Source: Metaphire vulgaris (lineage: Eukaryota > Annelida > Clitellata > Crassiclitellata > Megascolecidae). Taken from it: 64,000 nucleotides of DNA. This document shows, piece by piece, positions 1 through 11,790 of this stretch. Under the pieces are notes generated by a model, which saw nothing but the letters and a program-made list of their open reading frames with translations, was not told where the DNA came from and made no database searches. The stretch is from assembly GCA_018105865.1 (NCBI GenBank), contig CM030861.1:3575984-3639983 (forward strand), given 5' to 3'. The translations under genes and the position numbers were made by a program. Position 1 is the first letter of the stretch, and each line of letters starts with the position of its first letter.

Positions 1-8
1 ATTGTCAG

Positions 9-31
9 TAAATAAATAAATAAATAAATAA
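9..31. repeat. (TAAA)n simple repeat
   Basis: Short perfect tetranucleotide run at the window edge. Such runs elsewhere in this window are LINE 3' tails, so this may be one, but the element would lie outside the window. Nothing recognisable lies between it and the RTE at 408. Confidence 0.8.
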
Positions 32-407
32 TTTTTTAAAAAAGTAGACCAATGTTATTAATTCATACATGCAACCTCTTTCTTCAGAAAACCATGACAG
101 AACACAAGGTCAAACAACAAGCTTATCTTAATTAATACATAAAAGTAAAGGTAGTCTTGTACAGTTGTACTCGAAAGAGCATAGGGTTTCTGGCGCTGAT
201 CTCCAGTAGTAGGCATACAGTATGGTAAATAGTAAATACTATGCAAAATTCCTTCAGAATGATCCTGAAATTTGCGCCCTTGCTAGATTTATGCCCTCTG
301 CAGCGGCACCGCAGACACCACCCTTTGTATGGCTCTAGACTTTCCATTTGCTTTAATTGTTCAATGATTATACAAGTTGCAACTTTATTACCATGTAAAT
401 CATAACT

Positions 408-1285
408 CATGCTAGAGCGAGCAATGGAGAGACTAGAAGAGGAAGAGGGGGGAGAAATAAACATCCAGGGGAAGACACTGAAAGATTTGCGATTTGCTGA
501 CGACGTCGATCTCATGTCCTTCACGCAAAGTGGACTACAAAAGATGTTGAATACATTAAATGAATAGAGTAAAAGGTTAGGTCTCGAAATCAACGTCGAA
601 AAGACAAAAGTCATGGTGGCAGGTAGAGTGGAGGAGCCGGTGGTAATCACCTTAGACAGCACCCAGTTGGAAACGGTCGAGCAGTTTGCATACCTGGGAA
701 GCTTGGTGCGTGCAGATGGGAATTGTAGTCAGGAGATTAGAAGGAGGATTGGTCTGGCCAGCTCAGCATTGGGTCGCCTTGGCAAACTATGGAGCTCTGG
801 AAAGATCTCCCTCAAGACAAAGCTCCAACTTTTACGAGTCTGTGTCTTCTCTGTGCTCCTTTATGGAGGACACTTGGACACTGAAAAAGGATGACTGCAG
901 GCGACTCCTGGCTTTCGAAATGCGATGCTACCGACGGCTTCTTAAGATATGGTGGGGAATGAAAATCACGAATAAAGAAGGAGAAGAATCAGGATCGACA
1001 GTGATGTGATAAACACAATCAAAGAAAGGAAGCTCCAGATGTTTGGTCATGTCAGTCGCATGGAGGAGAAAAGAATTCTGAACGTTGCAATGGAGGGAAC
1101 AATGGAGGGAACACGCCCTCCTGGAAGGCCCAGAAGATGATGGTTCGACGACATCAGAGAGTGGACGGGATTAAATCTTGGAGGCAATACGTGCGGCACT
1201 AGACCGCGAAAATTGGAAAAGAATCGTTCAGCATGCTACTGGTCTCGACGGTTCCTGAGGGGACTATGAGCTGATGATGATGATG
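408..1285 (+). mobile_element. 5'-truncated RTE-like LINE with 11-bp target-site duplication
   Basis: The plus strand encodes the C-terminal half of a non-LTR reverse transcriptase: FADDVDLM (RT motif with the DD pair), GLEINVEKTKVM, FAYLGSLV and, near the end, RPPGRPR. Frame changes and stops make it a pseudogene. The element ends in a (GAT)n tail. AAATCATAACT lies at 397-407 just before it and again at 1286-1296 just after the tail, which fixes both ends. The thumb motifs and GAT tail are typical of RTE-type LINEs; the clade is inferred from motif memory, not from a tree. Confidence 0.85.
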
Positions 1286-1296
1286 AAATCATAACT

Positions 1297-2040
1297 GAAC
1301 AAACAACTATAGACTGAAGCAAATGATATTATTAGGATATAAATATAATGCACAATTAATTGCCATATACTAACATGCAAAACCTAACCTAGCAAGTGCC
1401 TACAAATTTGCTAGTTTATAGACAAGTGTTTCATTTCCCGACTACAAGTATAGACAACATTCAACGTTCTTTAGATCTGTGTTTTCTTTATTTAGTGTTG
1501 TATGCTGACAGATGAGCAAAACATATTCAGCTGCATAACGTCCCACTATTTCTTTACTTTGACCACACTCTATTAAGGCACATCTCTAAGAAAAAAAAAC
1601 ACCAATCACAAACATGAATCACCAAATTTATATAAGGCAAAGCTGTTGATCCCGTGAAGGTTCTGGGGTCCAGACCCTCACTAAAATTTTGTTGTGAGGG
1701 TCCATAAGGATTGGACCTTCACAAAAATCTTAATAAATATATATTGTACTGTTGTACGATTATTTAATAAATTGATGTGCCGGAACGAAAACACACGTAG
1801 ATATTACCAGCAAATGGTATTTTGGAACATTAATGGAACTGTAAGAATTATGCTAAAAGGGTTAGGGTTTAAGGTTAGGCTTATGCACAACAATGGGTGG
1901 ACCCTCACAACTTTTACTACAGATTGACGCCACCGATATAAGGACATTATCAAATAATTTCACCAATAACCAAATGCAATTCATTCAGTCATTCAAACAC
2001 CCAATTAATATAATAGAAATCATGTCTACTATAGAAATAA
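1297..2040. other. No gene or element recognised
   Basis: AT-rich unique-looking sequence. ORFs here are short and lack recognisable motifs. No inverted repeats or tails were found. Confidence 0.5.
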
Positions 2041-2754
2041 CATTTAATTTCTATTCCAATTCTGTTCTGTTCTGTTTTTAGCCATCTTCGATCTGAGGTT
2101 GGGCCACACTATGAACCACCATCTTCCACTTCTGTCTATCTTCCGTCTCCCTATAATAATTTTTGCAACGGCAGTCCAGTCCAGGATGTTATATTTTCCA
2201 GCCAAGACGTTCTCAGTCTTCCGTGTGCTCTTCCTTCTGTTAGTGTCCCTTGTATTAATTCTTTTTCCATACATCAGTCTTTTTCCTCATAATGTGTCCA
2301 AAGTAACTGATTTTCCTTTTCTTTATGTTGTTAAGCAAACTTCTTGTTTCTCCTGCCTGTTCTAGTACCCATTCATTAGTTCTTTTTTGCTGTCCATGAG
2401 ACTCTCAAGATTTGGCAAAAATCCTTCATTTCAAACGCATCTGTTTTACGCTCATCTTATTTGTTTATTGTCCAACTCTCAGAACAGTAGGTTTGCAACT
2501 GGCCAAACTAGTGCTTTCCATAATCTTATCTTTATGTTAATTTGTATATTATGGCTCTTCCACAACTTTATTAGTGCTGCATTGATTCCTCTTCCTCTTA
2601 TCAGTTTTTCTCTTATTTCCATTGAGCATTTTGCATTTGCATAAATTTTTGAGCCCAAATACGGGAAAGATCCCACTTTTTCCAATATCAGACCATTCAC
2701 TGTGAAGCTAATGTCTTGTTTTGTTTCCGCTGTCAACACAACCTTGGTTTTATC

Positions 2755-3181
2755 TAGGGCTGTACCGGATGCAAATTTTTGAAATCCGGCTGGAGCCGGA
2801 TTTGGCCGGATTTATGAAGTGAAATCCGGCCAGAGCCGGATTTACATTTTAAAAAGACAAATAAAATAAGTTAAATAAGTAATAACTAATAACGTACTAC
2901 ATCACTTGACTTAGGTGAGTGGAGCCACTCGACTGTTCATTACTAATTTACTGCAGTTCATTACTAATTTACTATAGAGTATAGACATGACAATGATGAC
3001 AATCATGACATATACTCATAATTTATTAATTTAAATCGTGGCCTCATAAAAACATGTACAGAAATTTCACTTGACTGGGCAACACAAATCCGGCTTAAAT
3101 CCGGCAAAATTGGACCGGAGCCGGATTTGTAAAATTGGCCGGATTCCGGATTTGCCAGAGCCGAAATCCGGTACAGCCCTA
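2755..3181. mobile_element. hAT-type MITE with perfect 8-bp TSD
   Basis: 427-bp element with 16-bp terminal inverted repeats TAGGGCTGTACCGGAT. It is flanked by the 8-bp direct repeat GTTTTATC (2747-2754 and 3182-3189). Both ends carry many copies of CCGGATTT in both orientations, the usual pattern of subterminal transposase-binding repeats in hAT elements. It has no coding capacity. It interrupts the RT of the old minus-strand RTE. Confidence 0.93.
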
Positions 3182-3768
3182 GTTTTATCTACATTTATCT
3201 CCAGGACATATTTTTTACTATTGCTGTTTAGTGGGTCTATTAGTTCCTGCAGATCTTGTGCAGTTGTTGCTATCAGCACTATGTCATCTGCATATCTTAG
3301 GTGTGTGATCTTGCTTTTCCCAATTCTTAATCCGCCTTCGTATCCTTCTAGAGTTTCTTGCATTACCATTTCCAAAAGAAAGTTGAATAGGTATGGTGAC
3401 AAGATGCAACCTTGTCTCACGCCTTTGCCTACCTTAAACCAATTTGATGTTGCTCCTGCCGCTATAACATTTGCCTGTTGATTGGAATATAATTTGGAAA
3501 TTAGTTTGATAACTTGTTGCGAAAATCCCATGTCCCTCATGGTTATCCAGAGTCTTTCATGAGGTATTGAATCGAATGCTTTTTTGTACTCGATAAAGCA
3601 TAGATATAGTGGTCTTTTATAGTGGTCTTCTTTTGCTTTTTGCATTATCATCCTCAAGTTGTTAACCTGGTCTCTAGTTCCTCTGCCTTTCCTGAATCCA
3701 GCTTGTTCCTCTGATATTTTGAGTTCTGTCTTTGCCCTTAATCTTTCTAATATTATGTTGAGTACTAC

Positions 3769-4398
3769 CAGGGTCGCCGAGAGGGGGACGGGGGGCAAAT
3801 GCACAGGGCCCGGTGGTCTGGAGGGGCCCCAAGCCGATGATGAAAATGCATAAGTAACAATAATATCAATAATAACACTAAAGAAAGGGGGCCCAGCGAG
3901 TAAAAGGGGGCCCGGACTTGAGGACATCAAAAGCATCAAAAGGAACAGTGTGAACAGGGGCATCAATTGGGGGAGGGGCAGGCGGACCTTCCCCCCAAGG
4001 AAAATGAAGAAATAATGTATTAAGTAAATAAATGTGAAATGTGCAAAAAATCGCCAAAATTGTCCAAAATTTGCCCAAAAAGTCAAAAATTTTCAAATTT
4101 GCCAAAATTGGTCCAAAATTTGCCCAAAATTTGCCTATAATTGCCCAAAAGTTGCCCATAATTTGCCAAAAAATTATCTCGCCCCCAAGAAAAGTGTGAA
4201 ATGATGCTACTGAGTGTGAAAAAGAGCGACAAGAAAAAAGGTCATCACTAGTTTTTGAGAGTTGCAACATGACATCGTGTTGGTTAATTTGGGTTAAACC
4301 AATGACAAGCCAAAAAAGGGTCATCAGCAATTTTTTAAAATTTTCAGGGCCCACCGGCCATTCGGCACAGGGGCCCGGAATTTCTCTCGGCGAGCTTG
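3769..4398. mobile_element. hAT-type MITE with perfect 8-bp TSD
   Basis: 630-bp element starting CAGGGTCGCCGAGAG and ending, on the other strand, CAAGCTCGCCGAGAG. AGTACTAC is duplicated at 3761-3768 and 4399-4406. GGGCCC-rich blocks sit inside both ends and a run of TTGCCCAAAA-like units fills 4040-4160. It contains two copies of a TGACAAG...GGTCATCA motif (4228-4248 and 4303-4326) found in other MITEs of this window. Non-coding. Confidence 0.92.
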
Positions 4399-5166
4399 AG
4401 TACTACCGGTACTTTAGTTGCGTGTGAAGCCAAATCATTCTATAATTTTTACACATTTTCAAGTCTCCTTTCTTTGGTATTGGTATATAAGTCAAGTTTA
4501 TCCAATCCTCAGGCCATTGCCCGCTTTCCCAAATTTTTATACATATTTGATGTATTTTTTCCACTAAGATGTTATCCCCATATTTCAGTAATTCTATAGG
4601 AACTCCATCTAGCCCAACACTTTTCCTGCCTGATATTTCCTTTATAGCTCTTTTCACCTCAGACTTCATTGGTGGTGGTTCCCTTTCGAAAGCTTTTGTT
4701 CCACTGGTGTTGTTGTTGTTGTTTATATTATATAATGAACCCTATTACCTTGGTGGCAAGGTGGTTGGGAGAGGTAGTACCTTTTGTTGTATGAGCATAC
4801 AGCAACTGGTCCTCACCACTACCAGGGCAGTGAAAATGTGCAACACAGATCCTTCATGGATCCTTAGCCTATTTCACTGTCAAAGACCGTCCGTGCGTGA
4901 TGAAGAATTTCTTCTCGTGGTGCCACTGTAATTAACAAAACATGGCGGATCTAGACTTGACCAGTCGATAAATAGGTACTGGGTGTGGGCAGCATCACTA
5001 CCCAGCACTACTCACGGCAGAGGAAGATTCTTGGTCAATCTCAACGGCGTGGGATGTGTGAGCGTGAAGCTAACTGGAGTTACCCAGATAAGGTTCAAGC
5101 TACTGCGCTTCCCGTCCCCCTGACCCAAGGGGACGAAGTATCCAGGGTCATCACCCTCCATTGACC

Positions 5167-6046
5167 ATGAATACAACTTACGGCACCAGGGTTAAAGCCC
5201 ATGCTCTTTCGTGGACCTCCCCATCTACTGACTCCTCTTCTGAAGCCCATATGACGAATGATGCCCAAAGCTCTTCCCAGTACACCTCCCAGGTGCACAT
5301 GGGCAGGGACGGCACCACTCCGATACAGTTGGTGGGAAGGCCCAACTCTCCTGATCTGAGAGACGGACTCCGTCTTGCTACTTGGAATGTCACCACTCTT
5401 TCTGACAGTGGCTACCAGAAAGCCTTAGTCCGTCTACCTCTTCACAAAGTCGGCATCGCCAGAATCACTGAAGCCAGGATTCCTGGTTCAGGTGACTACC
5501 TAGTGGAAGGCTCCCTTCTACTACATTTCGGAGGCACTCAACATTCTCACGGTGTCGCCCTCATCATTAGTCCCCCTTTTATTGGCGCACTTCAGTCCTG
5601 GCATCCTATCTCAGACCGGATCCTGTCGGCCAGATTATCTCACAAGCATCACACTATCTCACATATGGTTAACAATCATAGTGGTTTATGCTCCCACTGA
5701 TGTCACGGAAGACAACGACAAGGAGTTATTTTACAACCAATTGTCTGCCACCGTATCTTCAGTTCCACCTCATGACATTGCGATCGTCCTGGGTGACTTC
5801 AACGCAGTCACTGGAACCTCCATAGACGACAGCGGCATAATTGGACCTTACGGCTCAGGTCTTTCTAATGACAACTCCAGTCACCTATTGTCCTTCTGTG
5901 GCGCATTTGGTCTTACCGTTCTTGGCTCATGGTTCAGAAGACTTAACATCCACCGCTGGACCTGGCTATCACACGACGGTCGTACTAAGAAAGAAATCGA
6001 CCATGTTCTCATTCACCAGAGAGACAGAGGCACACCAGAGAGATAG
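5167..6046 (+). pseudogene. Apurinic endonuclease domain of RTE, frameshifted
   Basis: The endonuclease nicks target DNA to prime reverse transcription. Motifs seen: RLATWNVTTL (N-terminal metal site), ITEARIPGSG, then in a second frame VVYAPTDV, LGDFNAVTG (catalytic D and N) and KKEIDHVLI (C-terminal D-H pair). At least two frame changes are present. The one near 6034 coincides with an imperfect local duplication of CACCAGAGAGA-type sequence of about 19 bp, which shifts the frame by one. The start at 5167 is the first ATG ahead of the domain. Not functional as it stands. Confidence 0.82.
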
Positions 6047-6708
6047 AGGTATCTTTAAATCCCTCCGTGTCTACCGTGGCATGGAATGCCCCGCCAATAC
6101 TGAACATATGCCTGTAACCGTACAACTGACCATCAAACTCATAAAGCCGAAATGGAACGTAAATCTGCACCGATCATATAACATATCTCGCTTGACCGAC
6201 GACACCTGCCTTCAACCTGGCTGTGTCGAACAGATTCGAGGCTCTCTCTGGTTTGACAGACGATGTCGATAGTCACTGGTCTGCAGTTCAATCCACCATC
6301 TTGAAGTCAGCTGATGAAACGATAGGTTTTCAAAAAACTTCTGTCAACCATCGCTTTCTGAGGATACCTGCAAGGTCCTCAACCTAAAATCTGCTGCGAA
6401 ACTCAGGAATGATCATCAAGAGCGGAAGAGATTGCCGGGTATCTTCAAGGCAAAAGCCAAAGAGGACCGAGTTGCTTTTGTCTCGCAACTAGTGGATGAA
6501 ACGGAGGAAGACCTACGACACAACCGCATGAGATCTGTATACAGGTAAATCAGGACTCTTGACAGTGGCAATCGGTCATCATACTTCTCTCCAAATGTTA
6601 ACAAGACTGATGGTTCCCCATGCAACTCCATCGAAGAAACCCTACAACACTGGCAGGAACATTTCCAAGCTGCTTTAAACTTCCTTCCAGGATCATCATC
6701 CCCTGACC

Positions 6709-8286
6709 TTGACAACGAAGCATATACTGCCCTCCATGACCAGGATATCCTCACTGCCATCCCTCGCTGAAGTTATCGCCGCCATCAAGAAACTGAGAAA
6801 TGGCCGCGCAGCAGGCCCTGATGGTATTCCGCCTGAGCTGCTGAAATGTGCTCTGGGCCCAGTGAGCTCCGCTCTCCAATCTTTGTTTATCCAGGTCTGG
6901 AGAACCGGCCACGTACCTGCAGAGTGGAAAGAAGGTGTTCTTGTCACTTTATATAAAGGGAAGGGCTCAAAACTGGAATGTGGAAATTATCGACCGATTA
7001 CTCTCCTGTCAGTACCGGGGAAGGTATTTTCCCACATCCTACTCAGCCGGATACAGCCATTACTCCTTAAGACACGTAGACCACAACAATCTGGATTCAC
7101 CCCCGGCATATCCATCATAGATGCCATCCTAGCGTTAAGACTCCTTTCTGAGTTACACCAGGAGTTTGACCGCCCTCTGAATATAGCCTACCTGGACATT
7201 AAGGCTGCATTCGATTCGGTGGATCGGACCGCTTTATGGAAAGCATTGCGCGCCAAAGGAATTCCAGATATTTTGCTCTGTCTGATAGAAGATTTGCACC
7301 AGAATACGGGAGCTAGCATCCAGGTCGGTCAAAATCTCTCTGCTCGATTCTCAACTACATCTGGTGTGAGACAGGGCTGTATGCTCGCACCAATCCTCTT
7401 CTGCATTGCCATTGACTGGATCTTAGATCACATGTCTGTGAACCATGGCATTAGCGTCGTGTCACACCGCTTCACAGACCTGGTCTACGCAGACGATACA
7501 ACTCTGTTTCTACCTTCTGCTACCAATGCCTCTGAATACCTCTCTAGTTTCAGCCATGCTTCTGCTCCACTTGGTATGAAGGTTTCCTGGACTAAAACCA
7601 AGTTACAGAACCTAGGATGTGGATTACAGCCCCCCTCTATCGTGGTTGATGGGGAGTGCGTTGAGTCAGTAGACAGTTTCACATACCTTGGTAGCGTGCA
7701 GTCCTCCAATAGACACTGTCATCAAGATCTGACCAGACGCATCACCCTAGCCTCTACTGCCATGTTCTCCCTGCATAATATCTGGCAGGACAGACGTCTC
7801 TCTCTGGCCATCAAGCTCTGTCTGTACCAGACACTTGTTCTGTCTGTCCTACTCTACGCGGCCAAGACCTGGACCTTACTCGCCTCGGAAGTAAGGAAGT
7901 TGGAAGCCTTCCATATGAGGTGCCAACATCAGATCTTTGGAGTACGCTGGTATGACTTCATTACCAACGCGGAGATATCCTCGCGGACTGGATTACCATC
8001 ACTCAATGAACTGATAAGTAGGCGCCACCTTGCCATTCTTGGACATGCAGCCCGCCTCGAAGAGACAGTTCCTGTTCATCAAGCCCTCCGCTGCCACGTC
8101 GACCTATCCATCGGTCAAACACCTGACCAATCATGGAAGCGCTGTCCTGGTCGTCCCAGGAAAAGATGGATCCACCACATCTGTTCCCAGACCAGCGAGA
8201 TTCCATCTACTCTCTGGAATCGTGCCATCCGGCGGGGTCATGGTCAAGGGGTGACGCAACGGCCCCCAATGGCCACGTGCTTCTGA
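6709..8286 (+). CDS. RTE reverse transcriptase domain, open over ~525 codons
   Basis: Continuous frame covering the whole RT domain and thumb. Motifs: GRAAGPDGIPPELLK, GNYRPITLLSVPGKVF, QQSGFTPG, AYLDIKAAFDSVDR (motif A, catalytic D), GVRQGCMLAPILF (motif B), LVYADDTTLFLP (catalytic YADD), SFTYLGSVQSSN, LLYAAKTW and CPGRPRKRW near the C-terminus. It is separated from the endonuclease region by frame changes between 6046 and 6709, so the whole polyprotein cannot be made from this copy. The annotated start is only where the frame opens, not a true initiation site. Confidence 0.88.
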   Translation: MTTKHILPSMTRISSLPSLAEVIAAIKKLRNGRAAGPDGIPPELLKCALGPVSSALQSLFIQVWRTGHVPAEWKEGVLVTLYKGKGSKLECGNYRPITLLSVPGKVFSHILLSRIQPLLLKTRRPQQSGFTPGISIIDAILALRLLSELHQEFDRPLNIAYLDIKAAFDSVDRTALWKALRAKGIPDILLCLIEDLHQNTGASIQVGQNLSARFSTTSGVRQGCMLAPILFCIAIDWILDHMSVNHGISVVSHRFTDLVYADDTTLFLPSATNASEYLSSFSHASAPLGMKVSWTKTKLQNLGCGLQPPSIVVDGECVESVDSFTYLGSVQSSNRHCHQDLTRRITLASTAMFSLHNIWQDRRLSLAIKLCLYQTLVLSVLLYAAKTWTLLASEVRKLEAFHMRCQHQIFGVRWYDFITNAEISSRTGLPSLNELISRRHLAILGHAARLEETVPVHQALRCHVDLSIGQTPDQSWKRCPGRPRKRWIHHICSQTSEIPSTLWNRAIRRGHGQGVTQRPPMATCF

Positions 8287-8305
8287 CGATGATGCCTATT
8301 ACCTT

Positions 8306-8672
8306 AAGATGTGACTTATCCCTTGACCTACTACTCAATTCACTAGGTATTCCACAGGACTTTCATTTGTTGTTCCTTATTCTAGCACAGTCATTGACAT
8401 TAGTTGCTTCTCAGTGTGTGGCCCTAAGCTTTGGAATTCATTTCCAATATCACTTCGTATAACTAACAATTTATCATCTTTCAGATTGGTCTTAAATATA
8501 CCTGTTTGACTTGGCTTATCCTCCTTAGATTGATTCCCTGCTGTTCTGACTGATCTTCCGGATTGACCTAGCTATAATTCTATTTGAATTTGGTGTGCCA
8601 TCGGCTGATGCCTTGGGCATCATGATAGTGGTGCCATAGAAGTTTATTGGTCGATTGTTTTCTTCTTTATAA
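8306..8672 (+). mobile_element. CR1-like 3' end with TTGA-type tail
   Basis: The plus strand encodes a typical CR1 C-terminus (GPKLWNSFPISLR). A 3' untranslated segment follows, whose distal part (about 8490-8660) recurs at 22040-22215 (minus) and 58640-58900 (plus). All three copies end in TTGA-like repeats. This is the downstream remainder of the CR1 into which the full-length RTE at 4752-8294 inserted; the upstream remainder lies just before 4741 and is too short to recognise. Confidence 0.6.
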
Positions 8673-9036
8673 AGCTCTTGACAGTATTCTCTCCATCTCT
8701 CTGCAATTTTTCCTGGTTCTAATATTGTTTCTCCATTTTTGTCTTTTATACATTGTAATTTTGTTTTTTTGCAATTACTCATATATTCAATATAATCAAT
8801 TCTCATGTGATATATTCAATTCCCATGTGATAATAGCTGGGTTGGATTTTAATGTTCACATGGAAAGATCTTCTTTGCTAGATGTTAAAACTTTCAACGC
8901 TCTCCTGCATCAATTTGGGCTTGTACAACTGGTCAATGAGCCAACTCACAGCAATGGCAGATGTTTGGATCTTATCATCACTCGTGAGGATGTTCCTGCA
9001 TCTGATATTCAAATATTTACACCTGCAATATCAGAT

Positions 9037-9828
9037 ACACCGATGACATCGTACTACTTGCTACAACTCCGGAAGAACTGCAAGAATTGGTGGACCGTGT
9101 ACAGGCAGCTGCAGAAGAATACAACATGTCAATAAATATTGCAAAAACAAAAATAATGACTAATACCGATAACATCACAGAAATCAAGGTGGAAGGCAGT
9201 TAGAACAGGTAGACTGCTTCATATACCTGGGATGTCAAATAACAAACAATGCAGAATGCAAATTGGAGGTGAAAAAGAGACTAGCCATGGGAACAACAGT
9301 AATGATCAAGTTAACCAAACTATGGAAAAACAAATCAATAAGCACTACCACAGAACTGTGATTGATGAAAACTTTGGTATGGCCAGTGGCGACATATGGA
9401 TGCGAATCCTGGACGCTAAGAAAAGAAGAAGAAAAACGCATACAGGCCTTTGAGAACAAAGTACATAAGAAAACTGCTACGCAATACCATAGACAAAACT
9501 ACTAACTAACGAGGAAGTTTACAACATGGCCAAAACAGAAAAAGAACTACGGTACTGAATCACGTGAAAACAAGGAAACTGAGTTACTTTGGGCATGTGG
9601 TAAGGCAAACACAAGACACCATCGAAAGCAGTCAGGACTTGTTGAAGGAAACAGAAGACGAGGGCAACCAAGGATATGCTGGAATGACAACATTACGACG
9701 TGGACTGGCCTTTATGGAGACTGTCTACTACGCACAGCGCAAGACAGATCACGATGGAGAACACTGACCCATTCTTGTAGCCAACTGTCACCAAGAGACG
9801 ACGACGCAATGACAGGACATGACATGAC
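9037..9828 (+). mobile_element. 5'-truncated RTE insertion with 9-bp TSD
   Basis: ATATCAGAT is found at 9028-9036 and 9829-9837. The inserted sequence encodes the end of an RTE reverse transcriptase: the DDIVLLATTPEELQELV region just past the catalytic DD pair, NMSINIAKTKIM, CFIYLGCQITNNAECKLEV and RRRGQPR. It ends in GACATGACATGAC. It splits the endonuclease region of the surrounding L2-like element between GLDFNVH and SDHGLVS. All frames are broken. Confidence 0.85.
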
Positions 9829-11116
9829 ATATCAGATCATGGCCTTGTATCAGCATACTTTCCACTTCCTTCCAGCAAGCCTGCCAACATCCTCAGGAAT
9901 GTGCATAACGGAAAAAGTTTGATGGAGAAGCATCCTTCAATCAAGCCCTTTGTCAATATCTAGAATACCTTGCTTCTGTTCCTGTGAGTACAGTTTGAAT
10001 TATATGACTGAACAACAAGACAATGCTCTCCATCCGGTATGCAAGGTTAAGATCCATCATAAACCTCTGTCATCATGGTTTGATGCAGAATGCAGAACAT
10101 TCCAACGTCGTGTTAGAACGTGTGAATTCATGGAAATTCAGACAAACTAAGAACCCGAATGACCGTTGTGAAACTACGTATGATCAGGAACATGCATAAG
10201 TTTTTCGTGACAAAGAAAGAAACTATTGGGAGTCTCAAATTTCACCTAATGCTCACTCCTCTCGTAGACTCTGGAAAACATTAAATTATATTTTTAGTTG
10301 GACAAAGACTTCAAATTCACAACTCAATGCGGATTTATTGTTTACTGCAAATCAGTTCAAGGATTATCTGCCATGTGAGGAATGCTACTGCTGGAACACA
10401 GCCGCCAGAGTTTACACCTACAGATGCTTGTCTACAGGACTTTGACAAAGTTGAGTTGGATGTTCTTTGATGTGTCATCCTTTCTATGCCTACAAAACCT
10501 GTGAAATTGATCCAATTCTGACTTTTATTGTGCACGACTATATTCACTATTTTTTGCCCTTTAAACGTTGCTCTGTAGTAGGTCTGTTAAAGAAGGCTGC
10601 CTGCCTGCATAACAGAAATTGGCAATAGTTAAGCCTAGGCTTAAGCAAACTGGCCTTGATGAGTCTGAAATATCAAACTATTGCCCTATCACTGATATCA
10701 TAAACTATTGCCCTATCAAGCCTTGGTTCCCTATCTAAGGTCCTTGAAAAGGTTGTCACTCTTCAGCTGCTTCCATATCTTGAGATTAACAATTTGCTGC
10801 CGAAATACCAGTCTGGGTTCCATGCCTCACACTCCACTTAAACGCTTCTCATGCATCTTCTCTCTGACCTCTATAGGGCCATTGACCAGTCACTGCGGAC
10901 AGAAGTCACTCTTGCCCTATTTGATGTCAGTGCTGCTTTTGACACAGTTGACCATGATATTCCTCTACAGTGCCTGACCGTTTCATTTGGTCTCTCTGGT
11001 GTTCCTCTGACTGGGTTAAAATCTTATATCTATGAACACAATATAATTGCATTGCTTGGTTCTACCTACTCCCGCGAAGTGCCGGTCACATGTGGAGTCC
11101 CTCAGGGGTCCTTGGG

Positions 11117-11124
11117 TCTCTTGT

Positions 11125-11171
<47 letters not shown>

Positions 11172-11790
11172 TGACAATTTATTTAGTGCAATAAGCATGG
11201 CGAAGGCCAAATTCAAGAGCACTTTACAGAGGGCACTTATAGGAGATACTGATTAAGTGCGTCTTTAGTTTCTTTGCAAACAGCTCAGCAGAGGTCACTT
11301 TGGTCACTTCCTCTGGTAAAGCGTTCCATAGTATGGGGTTCCCTCACGTGACAGATCTCTCACCAAGTTTCATCGTCCTGGACGAAGGGGAAATGGCCAG
11401 AAAGACGCGACTGCTGGACCAAAGATGTGAGCGCCTTTCAGTTATCATGGGCCTGTTCATCAGTGCTGCTGAGTAGGCAGGACAGGTAGAGTCGTGCAGG
11501 ACTCGAAAAGTAAGTCAGCATCATTTAAAGATGATGCAGTCAGGAATCCAGAGCCAGTGGAGATTGTCTCTGAGTAACAGAGTCACATGGTCATTCCACC
11601 TGGCTCTGAATATCACTCGAGCAGCTACGTTTAGCACCAACTACAGCAAACTCAATTGACTGTCAGGGAGGCCAAGTAAAATACTATTACAATAATCAAC
11701 TCTAGATTAAATGAGGGTGCGGAACATATATATATATATATATATTATATATAGTATATATATATACATACTATATATTGCTGATGTTGC
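11117..11790 (-). mobile_element. L2-like LINE 3' end (minus) with (TTA)n tail
   Basis: A TTA microsatellite (about 11125-11172) is followed by the reverse complement of an L2-like 3' untranslated region and C-terminal RT coding, recognisable by GTGCGTCTTTAGTT near 11258 and by homology to the elements at 17710, 30018, 41316 and 44878. It sits in the RT domain of the plus-strand L2-like element between GVPQGS and MYADD. The far edge is blurred by a (TA)n run at 11729-11775, so a target duplication was not readable. Confidence 0.78.

Larger units (their letters stand above)
2479..4669 (-). pseudogene. Reverse transcriptase of the old RTE, interrupted
   Basis: Reverse transcriptase for target-primed reverse transcription. 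Visible motifs in order on the minus strand: GLDGVPIELLKYG (finger), EEQAGFRKGRGTRDQV, FIEYKKAFDSIPHERLW (motif A), GVRQGCILSPYLFN (motif B), LRYADDIVLIATT (catalytic YADD) and EINVDKTRA. Coding sequence stops at the edge of each hAT insertion and resumes beyond it, so the breaks are caused by the insertions as well as point decay. The long 339-residue reading frame over 3067-4086 is artificial at both ends, because it reads into both MITEs. Confidence 0.8.
4752..8294 (+). mobile_element. Full-length RTE-like LINE with 11-bp TSD
   Basis: CCTATTACCTT occurs at 4741-4751 and again at 8295-8305, immediately after a short GAT-type tail. The element is therefore complete: ~3.54 kb with a ~410-bp 5' leader, an AP endonuclease region, a linker and a reverse transcriptase. 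It inserted into a CR1 whose 3' end continues at 8306. A second, 5'-truncated copy of the same family lies at 30148-31507 and is nearly identical over the shared part, so the family was active fairly recently. Confidence 0.88.
2045..8806 (-). mobile_element. Old RTE-like LINE (minus), split by later insertions
   Basis: Pieces of one minus-strand RTE can be joined in protein order. Residues around ERWREYCQELYKEEN lie at 8660-8806, SEVKRAIKEISGRKSVGLDGVP at 4403-4669, the RT core with YADDIVLIATT at 3190-3760, the FPYLGSKIYANAKC region at 2479-2739 and the C-terminus at 2045-2274. The gaps are filled by two hAT MITEs (2755-3181 and 3769-4398) and by a CR1 that carries a complete RTE. The 3' end at low coordinates has a short (AGAAC)n-like tail. 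It is the oldest layer of this cluster and is inactive. Confidence 0.75.

Noticed and set aside
3067..4086. A 339-codon minus-strand ORF as a single gene
   Set aside because: Only the middle is RT; both ends read into hAT MITEs defined by target duplications.
8797..8834. Direct repeat TTCAATTC(T/C)CATGTGATA as target duplication of the old RTE
   Set aside because: The copies are adjacent and no partner lies at the other end of the RTE near 2045; more likely a local duplication.
11016..11256. ORFs with poly-N, poly-I or poly-L runs (also near 17702, 35901 and 56908)
   Set aside because: Translations of trinucleotide microsatellites.
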